A stretch of DNA of 7,439 nt from Planctomycetota bacterium (GTDB lineage: Bacteria > Planctomycetota > UBA11346), in contig JAHEDF010000181.1 in NCBI GenBank assembly GCA_024641365.1, forward strand, positions 1 through 7,439. The letters are read 5' to 3'. The notes below the pieces were generated by a model. It searched no databases, was not told the origin of the DNA, and saw only the letters and a list, made by a program, of their open reading frames with translations. The position numbers and the translations under genes were made by a program. The stretch's first letter is position 1. Every line of letters begins with the position of its first letter. This document shows, piece after piece, positions 5,259 through 7,439 of this stretch.

Positions 5259-7439
5259 GTGAATTTGCCCCATTATTTTATTGATCGCCCCATATTCGCG
5301 ACGGTTTTGTCACTGGTTCTTATATTAATTGGTGGACTCGCTGTTTGGCGTCTTCCAATCAGTGAATATCCTGAAGTTGTCCCACCCACCATCTCCGTCA
5401 TTGCTAACTATCCTGGCGCAAGCCCGCAAACAATTGCGTCTACGGTGGCGACTCCGATTGAACAAGAAATGGTCGGCATCAATGGAATGCTCTACATGGA
5501 GTCCAACAGTAATATTGATGGTCGCATGCAATTGACGCTGACCTTCAATTTAGGCACTGATTTGGATAATGCGCTAGTTGAAGTACAAAATCGTATTCAG
5601 CGCGCAACGCCACGTTTACCAGAAGAAGTGCGCCGGCTGGGTGTTACCTCACTAAAGACTAGCAGTAATTTCTTAATGGTTGTTCACATGACATCGCCTG
5701 ACGGTTCTCAGGACATGCTGTCACTAGCGAATTATGCGCGTTTGTATGTGCGTGATCGCATCGCCAATGTGAAGGGTGTTGGTGAAGCACGTATTTTTGG
5801 TGCGGGTGAATACTCAATGCGCATCTGGTTATCACCAGAAAAAATGGCCGCGCGATCATTGACGCCAAGTGATGTGGTCCGCGCTATTCGTGAACAAAAT
5901 GTGCAAATTGCAGCAGGCACGTTAGCGCAACAACCTGCGCCGCTGTCTGCCGAATATGAAGTAACCGTTACAACGCAAGGACGACTCGAAAAGACAGAGC
6001 AATTTGAAGAAATTATTATTGCCCGTGGCCAGGAAGGACAATTAGTTCGATTGCGCGATGTTGCTCGCGTCGAATTAGGCGCCTCGGCCTATACTTTACG
6101 TAGTTTATTAAATAACAAAGACGCAACCGCTATACCTATCTTCCAAGCACCTGATTCAAACGCGCTCGAAACAGCTCATGCAGTGCGCACCGCAATGGGC
6201 GATATCTCGAAAACTTTTCCTCCCGGCATTGGTTACGAAATTATTTATGATACCACCATGTTTGTACGGGCCTCAATTAAATCGGTTATTACCACCTTAT
6301 TCGAGGCTCTCATATTAGTAGTTATAGTCGTACTCCTTTTCCTACAAACGTGGCGCGCATCAATTATTCCTTTAGCCGCTGTTCCGGTTTCAATTATTGG
6401 CACCTTTGCCTTCATGCATATGTTTGGCTTTTCTATCAATGCTTTGTCATTATTTGGTTTGGTTTTAGCCATTGGTATTGTTGTTGATGACGCGATTGTC
6501 GTCGTTGAAAATGTTGAGCGAAACATAGCCAATGGCTTGTCTCCTCGTGCAGCCACAAAACAAGCCATGCGAGAAGTAAGTGGTCCTATTCTTGCTACAG
6601 CGTTAGTGCTCAGCGCTGTTTTTATTCCAACTGCATTTATTTCTGGTTTAACGGGTAAGTTTTATCAACAATTCGCTTTAACCATTGCTATATCAACGGT
6701 TATTTCTGCATTTAATTCATTAACCTTAAGTCCGGCACTCGCGGCCATTCTTTTAAAACCGCATCAAAAAGACAAACAGCCCGGTGGGTTGTTATTAGGC
6801 TGGTTTTTCTCGCGCTTTAATCGCGTATTTGCTTGGTCGGCGAATATCTATGTCGGATTTACCAAACGAATTGTACGCTTCAGCATTATTGCCTTAATTG
6901 TCTATGGCGGTTTACTAACCGTGACCTTTAGTGCATTTAATATTATTCCAACTGCATTTGTTCCGGACCAAGATAAAGGTTATTTGTTTTGTATTGCTAA
7001 ATTACCAGAAGGTTCCTCATTAGACCGCACCCAAGCAGTCATTAAAGAAATGGGAGAGATAGCACTTAAGCATCCCGCCATAGATGGCACCGTTGGATTT
7101 CCAGGATTATCGCCAGGAAACTTTGCTAATGTCAGCAATTACGGAATCATGTTTGTTCGTTTAAAACCCTATAGTCAACGCACGGAACCACACATGACCG
7201 GTCAAGCCGTCGCAGGCGCGCTGTTCATGGAATTTCAAAAAATTCATGATGCTTTTGCCTTTGCCTTACAACCACCTCCCATTTTCGGTTTAGGAAATAG
7301 CAAAGGTTTCAAGCTGTATATTCAAGATCGCGGTAACGTTGGCTTAGAAGACCTGTATAAAGCAACTCGAGGTGCCATCGGCGCATCTTTACAAACTGGC
7401 GCGTTTGATCCGACTAGCACCAATACCTATTACACCATG
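5259..7439 (+). CDS. RND multidrug efflux permease, OqxB/AcrB type (3' end beyond window)
   Basis: An inner-membrane proton-driven drug exporter of the HAE-1 RND family, working as a trimer with the adaptor encoded just upstream. The frame is open for 727 codons to the right edge; the family is about 1,050 residues, so roughly the last third is missing. It starts at GTG 5259 as MNLPHYFIDRPIFATVL, the usual RND beginning, 9 nt after GAAGG. Visible are the first transmembrane helix (about 10-28), the porter-domain segment SEYPEVVPPTISVIANYPGA, and the family motif GEYSMRIWLSPEKMA. Further on come REQNVQIAAG and the proton-relay helix GIVVDDAIVVVEN with Asp410-Asp411, matching AcrB Asp407-Asp408. 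PDQDKGY (569-575) and the switch-loop region VGFPGLS (612-618) are closer to OqxB than to AcrB as I recall them. The distal relay residues (AcrB Lys940, Thr978) lie outside. The substrate cannot be predicted. Confidence 0.96.
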   Translation, partial: MNLPHYFIDRPIFATVLSLVLILIGGLAVWRLPISEYPEVVPPTISVIANYPGASPQTIASTVATPIEQEMVGINGMLYMESNSNIDGRMQLTLTFNLGTDLDNALVEVQNRIQRATPRLPEEVRRLGVTSLKTSSNFLMVVHMTSPDGSQDMLSLANYARLYVRDRIANVKGVGEARIFGAGEYSMRIWLSPEKMAARSLTPSDVVRAIREQNVQIAAGTLAQQPAPLSAEYEVTVTTQGRLEKTEQFEEIIIARGQEGQLVRLRDVARVELGASAYTLRSLLNNKDATAIPIFQAPDSNALETAHAVRTAMGDISKTFPPGIGYEIIYDTTMFVRASIKSVITTLFEALILVVIVVLLFLQTWRASIIPLAAVPVSIIGTFAFMHMFGFSINALSLFGLVLAIGIVVDDAIVVVENVERNIANGLSPRAATKQAMREVSGPILATALVLSAVFIPTAFISGLTGKFYQQFALTIAISTVISAFNSLTLSPALAAILLKPHQKDKQPGGLLLGWFFSRFNRVFAWSANIYVGFTKRIVRFSIIALIVYGGLLTVTFSAFNIIPTAFVPDQDKGYLFCIAKLPEGSSLDRTQAVIKEMGEIALKHPAIDGTVGFPGLSPGNFANVSNYGIMFVRLKPYSQRTEPHMTGQAVAGALFMEFQKIHDAFAFALQPPPIFGLGNSKGFKLYIQDRGNVGLEDLYKATRGAIGASLQTGAFDPTSTNTYYTM

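Noticed and set aside
5325..6568. Several open frames of 60-107 codons on both strands inside the permease gene
   Set aside because: The GTG-started permease frame is uninterrupted here with clear RND motifs; these are shadows.
5259..7439. Possible frameshift or pseudogene in the permease, since no complete frame is present
   Set aside because: I translated the frame codon by codon to the edge: no stop or frame change. It is incomplete only because the window ends.

Overview
The window is an ordinary-looking chromosomal stretch from a Gram-negative bacterium, with mostly forward-strand genes. It holds a chorismate-pathway gene, an rRNA methyltransferase gene and a lipoprotein/RND tripartite efflux pair. 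It also carries one unusual, very basic DNA-binding-type protein. The AroA, RsmD and adaptor sequences, recalled by eye, look at least as much like PVC-group (Planctomycetota-type) homologues as gammaproteobacterial ones. This phylum hint is weak inference, since no database search was possible. Base composition is moderate (by eye slightly AT-rich) and similar across the genes, so nothing stands out as recently acquired.

Layout. Positions 1-270 hold the 5' end of a reverse-strand gene that runs off the left edge and that I cannot identify. Positions 271-638 are a divergent intergenic region with a palindrome on the left-gene side and a good sigma70-type promoter (TTGACA, 17 bp, TCTATT) on the right. 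That promoter is overlapped by an imperfect inverted repeat and reads into 639-1181, a 180-residue protein with net charge about +44. This protein appears to contain two copies of a helix-turn-helix-like unit and ends in a histone H1-like Lys/Ala tail. It is followed by a very long hairpin with a U8 tail (1243-1302), either an elaborate terminator or a tiny free-standing RNA with its own extended -10 element.

Positions 1408-2727 encode AroA (EPSP synthase) and 2783-3346 encode RsmD (16S rRNA m2G966 methyltransferase), in the same direction 55 bp apart. After a 103-bp gap that contains a 20-bp palindrome just before the start codon, a TetR-family regulator (3450-4034), a periplasmic adaptor lipoprotein (4063-5256) and an OqxB/AcrB-type RND permease (5259 to the right edge, incomplete) follow with gaps of 28 bp and 2 bp. 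The simplest reading is an auto-repressed efflux operon in which the regulator binds the palindrome in its own leader and controls the pump. The outer-membrane channel is not in view.

The item most worth following is the basic tandem-HTH protein at 639-1181 with its regulatory region and downstream hairpin. No tRNA, rRNA, CRISPR array or insertion sequence was seen.
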